A stretch of DNA of 64,000 nt from Luteimonas fraxinea (GTDB lineage: Bacteria; Pseudomonadota; Gammaproteobacteria; Xanthomonadales; Xanthomonadaceae): NCBI RefSeq assembly GCF_021233355.1, contig NZ_CP089507.1, forward strand, positions 2,108,001 to 2,172,000, written 5' to 3'. How positions within the stretch are numbered: position 1 is the stretch's first letter; each line of letters starts with the position of its first letter. Below are positions 56,188 to 64,000 of this stretch, piece after piece. Below the pieces are notes generated by a model. It was given only the letters and a program-made list of their open reading frames with translations, ran no database searches and was not told the origin of the DNA. A program made the position numbers and the translations under genes.

Positions 56188-56461
56188 CGGCGTCTGCAAC
56201 TCGACGGTCGTCGGTGCGGCAGCCGTCGATACCGGCGTAACCGACGCGCGACGGTGCCTGAAGTGTTCACGCAAGCACCGGCGCAGCGGGTTGTGTGGAA
56301 ACATCGCCCAACTCACGCCCACCGCACGGCGCCGCGCGCAGCTTCGCGCCAGCACCGATCCAACAGTCTTGGTTGTTATGCGTACTCCGCCCGTACTCCG
56401 GGCCTGAGCGGCACCGCTCTCCTTGTCCACTGTTCGACGGCATCCGGCCAGGAGGTCGCGC

Positions 56462-59400
56462 GTGCGCTGGATAGGCGGTTTCGAGGGCGCGGATCACATC
56501 AACGGTCGCGGCGTCGCGGTGTCGATGGCGCACGACAGCGGTCATCTGGCGCGGCTCGATCTCGACTACCGGCGTCTGCGCCGGATGGGATTCGATGCGG
56601 TGCGCGAAAGCGTCGGCTGGCGCATCAGTGAACACGCGATCGGCTTCGATTTCGACAGCGTGCATGCACGTGCGCAGGCGGCCGCGCGACACGGGCTGAG
56701 CATCCGCTGGACGCTGATGCATTACGGCGTGCCGGCACACGTGGATCTGCTCGCGGCCGACGACGAACGATTCATCCGCCGGTTCGCGCGCTTCTGCGCC
56801 GCTGTAGCCGACGTGCTGGTGCAGTACCCATCGTCTGCGCCGCGCATCTACACGCCGATCAACGAAATCTCGTTCCTCAGCTGGGGCGTGACCGCGACCG
56901 GCCTGTTCCATCCGCACACCGGCGACCGCGCCGACGAGGCGCCCGCGTTCAAGCGTCGACTGGTGCGCGCAGCGCTTGCCGGGCGCGCCGCGATTCTCGA
57001 TGTCGACCCGACCGCCCGCATGATGTGGGTGGAGCCGCTGGTGCATGTCGCGGCGCCAGCGGATCGACCCGATCTGGTCGACGAGGCGACGCGTACCCAC
57101 GCCTCGCAGTTCGAAGTGCTGGACATGCTGACCGGATGCGCGCAACGCTCGCTCGGCGGATCGCCGGCCTGCGTGGATCTGCTCGGCATCAACTACTACC
57201 ACGGCAACCAGTGGCAGGTCGGGCAGGACACGCTGCTGGACTGGCACGACGCGCATCCACGTCGTGTGCCGCTGTCGCGACTGCTGCGCCAAGCGCACGA
57301 ACGCTACCGCCTGCCGATGACGGTCAGCGAGACCAGTCACTTCGGTCACGGCCGCGCACGCTGGCTGGGCGAAGTCGCGACGCAGATCCGCATCGCACGC
57401 GAAGACGGCGCCGACATCGAAGGCGTCTGTCTCTATCCGGTCGTCGATCGTCCCGACTGGGAAGACGGCACGCATTGGCACCGCAGCGGTCTGTGGGATG
57501 CCGACCCCGACAACCCCCATCGACCGCCGGTGCTCGCGCGTGCCTATGCGCGCGCCTATGCGAATGCCCGACGTCTGCTCCAACGCTCGCTCCCTCCTTC
57601 CAGTGGAACCCAGCCCATGCGCCAGCTCCTCGTGTTCTCCCACCTGCGTTGGGATTTCGTCTACCAGCGTCCGCAGCACCTGCTCTCGCGTCTGGCCCAG
57701 CGCTGGGACGTGGTGTTCTTCGAAGAGCCCGTCTTCGATGCCGACCGTGCTGCGTGGCTGGAGGTCTCGCATCCCTGCAGCGGCGTGACCGTGTTGCGTC
57801 CGCATACGCAGATCGCCGAGCCCGGTTTCGCCGACGCGCAGTTCTCGGTGCTCGACGACCTGCTGCAGGCGTGGCTGGCCGAGCACGGGCAGGCCGACAT
57901 GGGCGTGTGGCTCTACACGCCGATGGCGTTGCCGCTGGTGCAGAAGCTCGAGCCGGTGTCGGTGATCTACGACTGTATGGACCAGCTGAGTGCATTCCAG
58001 AATGCAACCGAGCGTCTGATGCATCGCGAACGCACGCTGCTGGAAGTCGCCGACCTCGTGTTCACTGGCGGGCCTGCGCTGCAGGATGCGAAGGCGGTCA
58101 CCAATCCGGGCGCGCACTGCTTCCCGAGCAGCGTGGATGTGGCGCACTTCGCGCAGGGCCGTCGCGACGTATCGCTGCGCGAAGCAGGCGCGCCGGTGCG
58201 CGTGGGCTTCTTCGGCGTCATAGACGAGCGTCTGGATCTGCAGCTGATCGACGCGTTGGCACGCGCACATCCGGACTGGCAGATCGATCTGGTCGGTCCG
58301 GTGGTCAAGATCGATCCGGCGACGTTGCCGCGTGCGCAGAATCTGCACTACCACGGCCAGCGCGCCTATGCCGATTTGCCGGCAGCGGTGGCCGCTTGGG
58401 ACGTCTGTCTGCTGCCGTTCGCCCTCAACGACGCGACGGCTTTCATCAGTCCGACCAAGACGCTGGAATACATGGCCGCGCGCAAGCCGGTGGTGAGCAC
58501 GGCGGTGCGTGATGTCGAGCGGTTGTATGCCTCGGGCGTGACCATCGCCCGCGACCATGCCGGCTTCATCCAGGCCTGCGAGCGCGCGCTCGCTGAGACG
58601 CGCGACGCGATGCAGGCACGGATCGAAGCGCAGGATGCATTGACCGGTGCGGCGTCCTGGGACAGCACGGCCGAAGCGATGGCGCAGCTGATGCGCACGG
58701 CCGCGACGACCGGCCTTAATCCGCGCGCACGTGCGTATCTCGACGGGCAGCGCGTCGTCGCATTGCCGGAACCGCCGGTGGATTGCCTGATCCTTGGTGC
58801 AGGTCCGACAGGGCTGTCGGCCGCGTATCACTACGGCAAAGGCAGCGTGCTCGTGGAACGCGAGGAGACCGTCGGCGGCTGGTGTCGTTCGATCGACGAC
58901 CAGGGCTTCAAGTTCGATTACGCCGGCCACATCATGTTCTCCAATGATCCGGACGTGCTGGCGCTCTACGAAGTGCTGCTGGGCGACAACCTGCACTGGC
59001 AGAACCGCGAGGCCTGGGTTTTCAGCAAGGGCGTGCACACGCGCTATCCGTTCCAGGGTGCGCTGCATGGCCTGCCGCCGGCAGTGCTCAAGGAATGTCT
59101 GGTCGGCGCGATCGAAGCGCGCTTCGGCGCGCTCGATGGGTCGACGCGCGTCGCGGCGCCTGTCGTCGCGCAGAAGAGCAGCGACACGGCACTGACGGAC
59201 TGCTGCGCCGACGGCGCGGTCCCCGACAGCGCTGCGTCGATGCACGGCGCCGATCCGAAGGACCATGCGACCAGCGGCAAGGTCGCGACGCTGGCGCATC
59301 GCGCACCGGCGAACTTCGAGGAGTTCATCTTCCAGGTCTGGGGCGCCGGCGTCGCCAAGCATTTCGCCGTGCCTTACAACACCAAGCTGTGGACCGTGCC

Positions 59401-60259
59401 GCCGCGCGAGATGGAAACGTCGTGGCTCGGCGGGCGCGTGCCGATGCCGAATCTCGACGAGATGATCGAAGGCGCACTCGAACCGGTCATGGCGCCGGTC
59501 GGCCCGAATGCGCGCTTCGGCTATCCACTGCGTGGCGGTTTCCAGGCGTTGATGGACGGCTTCCTGCCGCATCTGGAAAGCACGCTGATGCTCGGCAAGA
59601 CGATCACCGGCGTCTCGGTGACGAAGCGGCAGGTCACGTTGTCGGATGGGCATCGCCTGCGCTGGAAGCGTCTGGTCAGCACGCTGCCGTTGCCGCAGCT
59701 GGTGACGCTGCTCGGCGACGAAGCGCCGGAACGTGTGCGCGTTGCGGCCGCCGGCTTGCGCCACATCTCGGTGCGCTGCGTGAACATCGGCGTCGGCCGC
59801 GCAGACCTGACCGACAAGCATTGGATCTACTATCCCGAGCACACGATCTTCCATCGCATCTTCGTGCAGGGCAACGCGAGTCCGCACAACAATCCGGCCG
59901 GCGGGTTCGGCCTGACCTGCGAGATCACCTACTCGCCGACCAAGCCGCTGCCGGTCGATGGCGACGCCTTGATCGATCGCTGCATCGCCGAGTGCATCGA
60001 GGTCGGCATGATCGGCGCCGACGATCCGATCCTCACCGCGTCCATCGTCGACATGCCCTACGCCTACGTGCTCTACGACCATGCGCGCGCCGCGAACGTG
60101 GAGACCATCCGCGCCTGGCTGCTCGCGCACGATGTGATCCTCGCCGGCCGCTACAGCGAGTGGGAGTACTACAACTCCGATCATGCGTTTCTTGCCGGTC
60201 GCCGCGCAGCGCAGTCGGCACGGCTGGAAGAGACACGCAGCGAAGCGAGAGCGACTTGA
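56462..60259 (+). CDS. Three-domain fusion: GH1-like glycosidase, glycosyltransferase, FAD/UGM-like oxidoreductase
   Basis: A 1265-residue protein in one uninterrupted frame. AGGAGG sits 6 bp before GTG 56462. Residues 1-370 resemble family 1 glycosidases: GGFEGADHING, FDAVRESVGWR, TPINEISF (candidate acid/base Glu135), LLGINYYHGNQW and TVSETSHFGH (candidate nucleophile Glu290). Residues 386-755 form a GT-B glycosyltransferase (LLVFSHLRWDFVYQRPQHLLSRLAQ, VIYDCMDQLSAF, SPTKTLEYMAARKPVVSTAV). Residues 773-1265 begin with a dinucleotide motif (LILGAGPTGLSAAYH) and GGWCRSI, AGHIMFSNDPDV, WLGGRVPMPN, YPLRGGFQALMD, like UDP-galactopyranose mutases and related flavoenzymes. The downstream galE is translationally coupled. 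M386 could be an internal start. Function is inferred to be glycan assembly. Confidence 0.85.
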   Translation: MRWIGGFEGADHINGRGVAVSMAHDSGHLARLDLDYRRLRRMGFDAVRESVGWRISEHAIGFDFDSVHARAQAAARHGLSIRWTLMHYGVPAHVDLLAADDERFIRRFARFCAAVADVLVQYPSSAPRIYTPINEISFLSWGVTATGLFHPHTGDRADEAPAFKRRLVRAALAGRAAILDVDPTARMMWVEPLVHVAAPADRPDLVDEATRTHASQFEVLDMLTGCAQRSLGGSPACVDLLGINYYHGNQWQVGQDTLLDWHDAHPRRVPLSRLLRQAHERYRLPMTVSETSHFGHGRARWLGEVATQIRIAREDGADIEGVCLYPVVDRPDWEDGTHWHRSGLWDADPDNPHRPPVLARAYARAYANARRLLQRSLPPSSGTQPMRQLLVFSHLRWDFVYQRPQHLLSRLAQRWDVVFFEEPVFDADRAAWLEVSHPCSGVTVLRPHTQIAEPGFADAQFSVLDDLLQAWLAEHGQADMGVWLYTPMALPLVQKLEPVSVIYDCMDQLSAFQNATERLMHRERTLLEVADLVFTGGPALQDAKAVTNPGAHCFPSSVDVAHFAQGRRDVSLREAGAPVRVGFFGVIDERLDLQLIDALARAHPDWQIDLVGPVVKIDPATLPRAQNLHYHGQRAYADLPAAVAAWDVCLLPFALNDATAFISPTKTLEYMAARKPVVSTAVRDVERLYASGVTIARDHAGFIQACERALAETRDAMQARIEAQDALTGAASWDSTAEAMAQLMRTAATTGLNPRARAYLDGQRVVALPEPPVDCLILGAGPTGLSAAYHYGKGSVLVEREETVGGWCRSIDDQGFKFDYAGHIMFSNDPDVLALYEVLLGDNLHWQNREAWVFSKGVHTRYPFQGALHGLPPAVLKECLVGAIEARFGALDGSTRVAAPVVAQKSSDTALTDCCADGAVPDSAASMHGADPKDHATSGKVATLAHRAPANFEEFIFQVWGAGVAKHFAVPYNTKLWTVPPREMETSWLGGRVPMPNLDEMIEGALEPVMAPVGPNARFGYPLRGGFQALMDGFLPHLESTLMLGKTITGVSVTKRQVTLSDGHRLRWKRLVSTLPLPQLVTLLGDEAPERVRVAAAGLRHISVRCVNIGVGRADLTDKHWIYYPEHTIFHRIFVQGNASPHNNPAGGFGLTCEITYSPTKPLPVDGDALIDRCIAECIEVGMIGADDPILTASIVDMPYAYVLYDHARAANVETIRAWLLAHDVILAGRYSEWEYYNSDHAFLAGRRAAQSARLEETRSEARAT

Positions 60260-61371
60260 ACGCCGTCGGGCCGGGCGCAGTCGCGCCCGGCCCGGTTGTG
60301 GACGCTTCGCGACTGATCCTGGTCACCGGTGGCACGGGCTACATCGGTTCGCACACCTGCGTGTGCCTGCAGCAGGCGGGTTTCCGCGTGCTCGTGGTCG
60401 ATGATCTGAGCAACAGCAATGTTGCAGTACTCGACGCGATCGAATCCGTGTCCGGTGAGCGGCCGCTGTTCGAGCAAGGCGACATCCTCGCGCCAGGATG
60501 GCTCGATGCCATCGTCGCGCGCTACCGGCCCGCCGCGGCGATCCACTTCGCGGGCGTCAAGTCCGTGGGCGAGTCGTCGCGTGATCCGCTGCGCTACTAC
60601 GCGATCAACGTCGCCGGTTCCATCGCGCTGGTGCAGGCGCTCGCGCGCCAGGGCGATCCGCGCGTCGTCTTCAGTTCGTCGGCGACGGTCTACGGCGAGC
60701 CCGACAGCTTGCCGCTGCGCGAAGACCATCCACTGCGACCCGAAAGTGCCTATGGCCGCAGCAAGATGATGGTGGAACTGATGCTGGCCGACGTATGTGC
60801 GAGCGACGGTCGCGCGAGTGTCGTGTCACTGCGCTACTTCAATCCGATTGGCGCGCACGGCAGCGGGCAACTCGGTGATTCGCCATTGGGTGAGCCCGAG
60901 AATCTCGTCCCGTATCTGGGCCGTGTCGCGAACGGCACGCTGAAGCGTCTCCGCGTGTTCGGCGGCGATTACCCGACGCCCGACGGCACCTGCGTGCGCG
61001 ACTACGTGCACGTCGTGGACCTGGCCGAGGCGCACGTCGCCGCGCTCGATTGCGTGCTGTCGGCGCCAGGGCATCGCGTTTTCAACATCGGCACCGGCGT
61101 CGGCACCTCGGTGCTCGATCTCGTCGGCGCGTATGCGGCGGCCAGCGGGTGCGAGCTGCCGTACACGATCGTCGAGCGACGACCGGGCGATGTTGCCTGC
61201 TTCTACGCCGACCCCCAGGCTGCGCGCGACACGCTGCAATGGCACGCGAAGCGTGGTCTCGGTGAGATGTGCGCCGACGCCTACCGCCATGTCGCAGATG
61301 GCGTGGCTCCAGAACTAATGCTGGCGGCGCCGACCCACGTTCCAGCGCCGCAGGTCACAGCCGCAGGCTGA
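60256..61371 (+). CDS. galE: UDP-glucose 4-epimerase
   Basis: A 371-residue (or 357-residue) SDR epimerase. NAD motif LVTGGTGYIGSHTCVCLQQ, HFAGVKSVGES, catalytic SSSATVYGEP, Tyr-Lys in SAYGRSKMMVE, SLRYFNPIGAHGSG, RVFGGDYPTPDGTCVRDYVHVVDLAEAH and FNIGTGVG are all standard. The TTG at 60256 overlaps the fusion gene's stop (TTGA). A GTG at 60298, after a strong hairpin, would place the NAD motif nearer the N-terminus and is a real alternative. It would give the UDP-galactose that the UGM-like domain upstream could use. The 3' end overlaps the convergent receptor gene by 17 bp. Confidence 0.93.
   Translation: MNAVGPGAVAPGPVVDASRLILVTGGTGYIGSHTCVCLQQAGFRVLVVDDLSNSNVAVLDAIESVSGERPLFEQGDILAPGWLDAIVARYRPAAAIHFAGVKSVGESSRDPLRYYAINVAGSIALVQALARQGDPRVVFSSSATVYGEPDSLPLREDHPLRPESAYGRSKMMVELMLADVCASDGRASVVSLRYFNPIGAHGSGQLGDSPLGEPENLVPYLGRVANGTLKRLRVFGGDYPTPDGTCVRDYVHVVDLAEAHVAALDCVLSAPGHRVFNIGTGVGTSVLDLVGAYAAASGCELPYTIVERRPGDVACFYADPQAARDTLQWHAKRGLGEMCADAYRHVADGVAPELMLAAPTHVPAPQVTAAG
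60268..60293 (+). other. 11-bp perfect hairpin at the galE start
   Basis: GGGCCGGGCGC and GCGCCCGGCCC pair around the loop AGTC. No U-run follows. It lies between the two possible galE starts (60256 and 60298), so it either encodes a palindromic peptide (GPGAVAPGP) or sits in the leader. Confidence 0.7.
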
Positions 61372-63397
61372 GAGACACGAAGGCGCTGCGGCCCGGCGCC
61401 GGCGAGAACATCGGCTGCGCGGTGTCCCAGAAGAAGCTGTCGTACCAGGCGTAGGCGTATGCGCGGTCGGTCAGATTCTTGACCTGGAAGTCGACGCTCA
61501 GGCGTGGAGTGATCTGGTACTTCGCGCTCAGATCGAGCACGGCGAACTTGCCGAACTTCTCCGTCACGTTGCGCTCTTCGAGGTAGTAATCGCCCTGCGC
61601 GCGTGCCTGCAGTCCGAACGCGAGCGCATCGGTGGCGCGGTAGTCCACGCCGAGGTTGCTGACCGTGCGCGGGGTTGCCGCGACTTCGTTGCCTTCGATC
61701 GACAGACCGGCGGCGCGGCCGTCGCGTTCGATCTTCGCTTCCTGATACGCGTGTGAGGCGCGCAGCGTCCACCGCTCGCCCAGCTGCGCATCGATCTGTG
61801 CATCCACGCCGCGGCGGCGGGTCTTGCCCAGCACCACGGTCGTGCCGGTAGCGGGCATGTTGGAGACCTCGTTTTCGGCGTCCTGCTGCCACACCGCGAT
61901 GCGCGCCTGGCTGCCGGCGAACGGCGCAAAGCGTAGACCAGCTTCCATGCCGGTGTTGGTCGAAGGCTGCATCGCCATCTGGCCCGGCGTCAGGTACGCG
62001 GGCGGCGTGGAGCCGGTCAGCACCTGGAAGGTGCGGCCCCAGTTCGCGTAGAGATTGGTGTCCGGCGACAGGGCATAGACCACGCTGAGCTTGGGCTGGC
62101 CGATGGTGCCGTAGTCCTGCAGCGGCGCACGCACGCCACCGGGCAGCTGGGTCGCGCCATCGAAGCGGTCGACGCGATAGGCCGGCACGATCTTAAGAGC
62201 GTCGACCGGCTGCCAGATCGCCTGCACGTAGGCGCCGGTGTTGTCGAAGCTGTGGAAGTCGTCGTTCTGCACGCGCGCGGGTGGCGCGTCGAAGTCGGTC
62301 GGCTCGGCGTAGTTGAAGCGCTGTCGCGTGTAGCCGTTGCGTTGCTGCTCGTAGTTGGCGCCGCTTTCGAGGGTGAGCGTGTCGCTGGCGACCCAGGTCA
62401 GCGTGGCGAGCATGCCGGTCTGCTTCTCGTCCCAGATGCGGCGCTGCCGCGGCGCATTGCCGGTGGGCAGATCGCTGAAGGTGACGCGGCGGTCGTCTTC
62501 GTAGCGGTTGTAGTAGAGCTTGCTGCCGAGCACGAGATTCTCGGCAAGCTTCAGATCCATGTGCACGCCGATCTGGCGCATCTCGCGGTCGTCGCCATCG
62601 TTGGCATTGCGGCGGTCGGAACTGCGCCGGTCGGCGGCCAGTTCCTCGGCGGTCATGAAGCCGGGTTCCTCGGCTTCCTGACGATAGGCGCGCGCGGTCA
62701 CGCCGATGCGCATGCCGTCGTCGAGGCTGCCGTAGAACCACTTGCCGCCCAGCGAATACTTTTCCGACGCATCGTGGTCGCGATAGCCGTCCGAGGCCTG
62801 CACGCCGATGAAATAGTTCTGCGCGAAGCCGCCGCTCTCGCGGCCCACCGCGATCTGCGCTTCGCGCGTGTCGAAGCTGCCGTAGGTCAAGCGCGCATCG
62901 GTGTACTCGCCGCCCTGGCGCGTGCCGAAATTGATGTTGCCGCCGATGTTGTGCAGGCCGTAACGCGGATCGTTGGTGCCGCGCACGACTTCGATGTAGT
63001 CGATCTCCAGCGGAAACAGCATATCGATGAAGCGCTGGTTGCCGCTGTTGACGTTGCTCGGAATGCCGTCGATCAGCGTCTTGATGGCATTGAGATAGCC
63101 CTCGCCATTGAATGCGCGAAAGCTCACCTTGCCGGACTCCGCGCCCTGGCGCGTTTCGGTCAGCTGCATGCCGGGCATCTGCCCGAGCAGTTCCCAACTC
63201 TGCGTCACCGTCTTGTCTTCGATCTGCTCGGCGCCGAGCACGTCGACCGATGTCAGCACCTCGTGGGCGGTCAGCTGGCCGCGCGCCTGGTGCACGTGCA
63301 CCGGCCCCATCGTGGTGGTGGCGCCCTGCGATTGGGCATGGGCGACGGGCGCGGTGAGGACCGCGGCGACGGCGGCGGCGAGCAGATGGACGTTCAT
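61355..63397 (-). CDS. TonB-dependent outer-membrane receptor
   Basis: A 680-residue receptor of the siderophore/metal uptake type. The signal peptide ends VAHAQ. The plug domain (about residues 40-155) has VDVLGAEQIEDKTVTQSWELLGQMPGMQL, RAFNGEGYLNAIKTLIDGIPSN and VVRGTNDPRYGLHNIGGNINF. The 22-strand barrel ends with the C-terminal pattern SFFWDTAQPMFSPAPGRSAFVSLSLRL, closing on an aromatic/Leu-Arg-Leu strand. No clear TonB box was assigned, though MGPVHVHQARG precedes the plug. The His in VHVHQ may hint at a metal complex, but the ligand is not deducible. A DUF3526-type gene is upstream on the same strand. Confidence 0.93.
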   Translation of the reverse strand: MNVHLLAAAVAAVLTAPVAHAQSQGATTTMGPVHVHQARGQLTAHEVLTSVDVLGAEQIEDKTVTQSWELLGQMPGMQLTETRQGAESGKVSFRAFNGEGYLNAIKTLIDGIPSNVNSGNQRFIDMLFPLEIDYIEVVRGTNDPRYGLHNIGGNINFGTRQGGEYTDARLTYGSFDTREAQIAVGRESGGFAQNYFIGVQASDGYRDHDASEKYSLGGKWFYGSLDDGMRIGVTARAYRQEAEEPGFMTAEELAADRRSSDRRNANDGDDREMRQIGVHMDLKLAENLVLGSKLYYNRYEDDRRVTFSDLPTGNAPRQRRIWDEKQTGMLATLTWVASDTLTLESGANYEQQRNGYTRQRFNYAEPTDFDAPPARVQNDDFHSFDNTGAYVQAIWQPVDALKIVPAYRVDRFDGATQLPGGVRAPLQDYGTIGQPKLSVVYALSPDTNLYANWGRTFQVLTGSTPPAYLTPGQMAMQPSTNTGMEAGLRFAPFAGSQARIAVWQQDAENEVSNMPATGTTVVLGKTRRRGVDAQIDAQLGERWTLRASHAYQEAKIERDGRAAGLSIEGNEVAATPRTVSNLGVDYRATDALAFGLQARAQGDYYLEERNVTEKFGKFAVLDLSAKYQITPRLSVDFQVKNLTDRAYAYAWYDSFFWDTAQPMFSPAPGRSAFVSLSLRL

Positions 63398-63461
63398 GGC
63401 GTGCGGGGACTCGTGCAGGTGCCGGCGGCGTGCCGGTCAGGGAACGGGAAGACGTCGTGGG

Positions 63462-64000
63462 TCAGCGGTGATCCGGGGCGAAATCGGGCGCGCGCGGATA
63501 GTCGTCCGCGGTGAACGGCACGTCGCGGAACAGATAGCCGTAATAGAAGTGGCGCAGGCGGCCGTGATACGCGCGGATACGGTCCTGGTAGGCGAGGTGG
63601 GCGCGCATGTCGGTACCGGCCCATCGCGTCAGCACGGCTTGCATGCCAACCGGCGGCAGCGCCCAACCCAGACGCGCGGCCGCATCCGAGCGTCGCTCGA
63701 TCCCGTCCCGGTAAGCCGCGGCCCGGTCGGCCACGCTGTCGTCGCCGTTCTGGTGGAAGGCGAGATACCACTTGTAGTGGAAGCCGTCGCCGAGCGGCGG
63801 CGAGTCCTGCCACTCGGGATAGTGCGCGTAGAAACGCTGCATCGTGATCTCGCGTGGAATGTCCCAGGCGTGGTTCACGGCTTCGCGTTGCGCGCGTGCG
63901 ATTTCCGCGCCCTGGTCGACGCGGATCGTGCGTTCGATCGCCACATGCGACAGCGCAGGCAGGACGAGCGCGATGGTCGCCCACACCGTGATCAGCGCCG
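63462..64000 (-). CDS. DUF3526-type ABC permease subunit (5' end beyond window)
   Basis: The visible C-terminal 179 residues begin in a hydrophobic helix (ALITVWATIALVLPALSHVA). A soluble segment follows (AREAVNHAWDIPREITMQRFYAHYPEWQDSP, FHYKWYLAFHQNGDDSVADRAAAYRDGIERRSDAAARLGWALPPVGMQAVLTRWAGTDM), as in the periplasmic loop of DUF3526 ABC-2 permeases; the last residues (HGRLRHFYYGYLFRDVPFTADDYPRAPDF) close it. A GTG at 63986 could be read as a start, but the frame stays open to the window edge and the helix would be cut. It likely belongs to an ABC exporter operon with the TonB receptor downstream. Confidence 0.75.
   Translation of the reverse strand, partial: ALITVWATIALVLPALSHVAIERTIRVDQGAEIARAQREAVNHAWDIPREITMQRFYAHYPEWQDSPPLGDGFHYKWYLAFHQNGDDSVADRAAAYRDGIERRSDAAARLGWALPPVGMQAVLTRWAGTDMRAHLAYQDRIRAYHGRLRHFYYGYLFRDVPFTADDYPRAPDFAPDHR

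Noticed and set aside
56267..60184. A 1305-codon open frame on the minus strand opposite the fusion gene
   Set aside because: It is His/Arg-rich with no family motifs and no ribosome site. It arises from codon bias of the real plus-strand gene, which shows clear domain motifs.

Overview
The window reads like a chromosomal segment of a high-GC gammaproteobacterium of the Xanthomonadaceae/Lysobacteraceae (Lysobacter- or Luteimonas-like). This is an inference from gene content (gpmI-envC-S41 protease order, bioB...bioF-bioH-bioC with ubiA and comF nearby, XAC0095-like acidic protein, TonB receptor), from strong GC-ending codon use, and from the many CCCTCACCCCAACCCCTCTCCC-type intergenic palindromes. 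No plasmid or phage replication genes are present.

Layout. 1-12.8 kb is mostly core: a truncated ergothioneine gene egtB, a small Pro-rich lipoprotein, a HAD phosphatase/MAPEG pair, a secreted M28 aminopeptidase, a secreted beta-helix repeat protein, the gpmI-envC-S41 protease run, a DUF559 endonuclease-like gene and the fluoride channel fluC/crcB. It is interrupted by dispersed multi-hairpin repeats. 12.9-17.6 kb is accessory: tRNA-Arg(CCG), a PAP2-like membrane protein, a hipA-hipB-like toxin-antitoxin pair with the toxin gene first and an ordered operator, a decayed galE fragment, and an Asp-rich protein preceded by a C4-like antisense RNA.

17.6-39.9 kb is one minus-strand exopolysaccharide locus. 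Transcription appears to enter at the CpsB-type phosphatase (39857) and run through Wza-type export lipoprotein, Wzc-type tyrosine autokinase, a membrane J-domain protein, a TPR protein, a small FecR-like secreted protein (apparently its own unit), an O-antigen ligase-type protein, TviB-type UDP-HexNAc dehydrogenase, Ugd, a UDP-GlcA 4-epimerase-like enzyme, Wzx flippase, pyruvyl transferase, four glycosyltransferases, an EpsG-type polymerase, a VanZ-like protein and the WecA initiating transferase. Together they predict a Wzx/Wzy-dependent acidic polysaccharide carrying uronic acids and possibly pyruvate.

40.4-52.2 kb is core metabolism: glmS, an OmpA-domain relic, ubiA with an exact 48-bp in-frame tandem duplication, a GAF-GGDEF-EAL protein with altered motifs, comF, and a tightly overlapping biotin operon (bioB, a small membrane protein, bioF, an EmrE/DMT-like carrier, bioH, bioC). 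52.3-64 kb holds an APC-type amino-acid permease, a LysR regulator divergent from a D-tartrate dehydratase (tarD), a 1265-residue protein fusing a GH1-like glycosidase, a glycosyltransferase and an FAD/UGM-like domain, galE translationally coupled to it, a TonB-dependent receptor and the start-truncated part of a DUF3526-type permease.

The best candidates for undescribed biology are the three-domain fusion coupled to galE, the C4-like antisense RNA in front of the Asp-rich protein, and the J-domain/TPR pair embedded in the exopolysaccharide operon.
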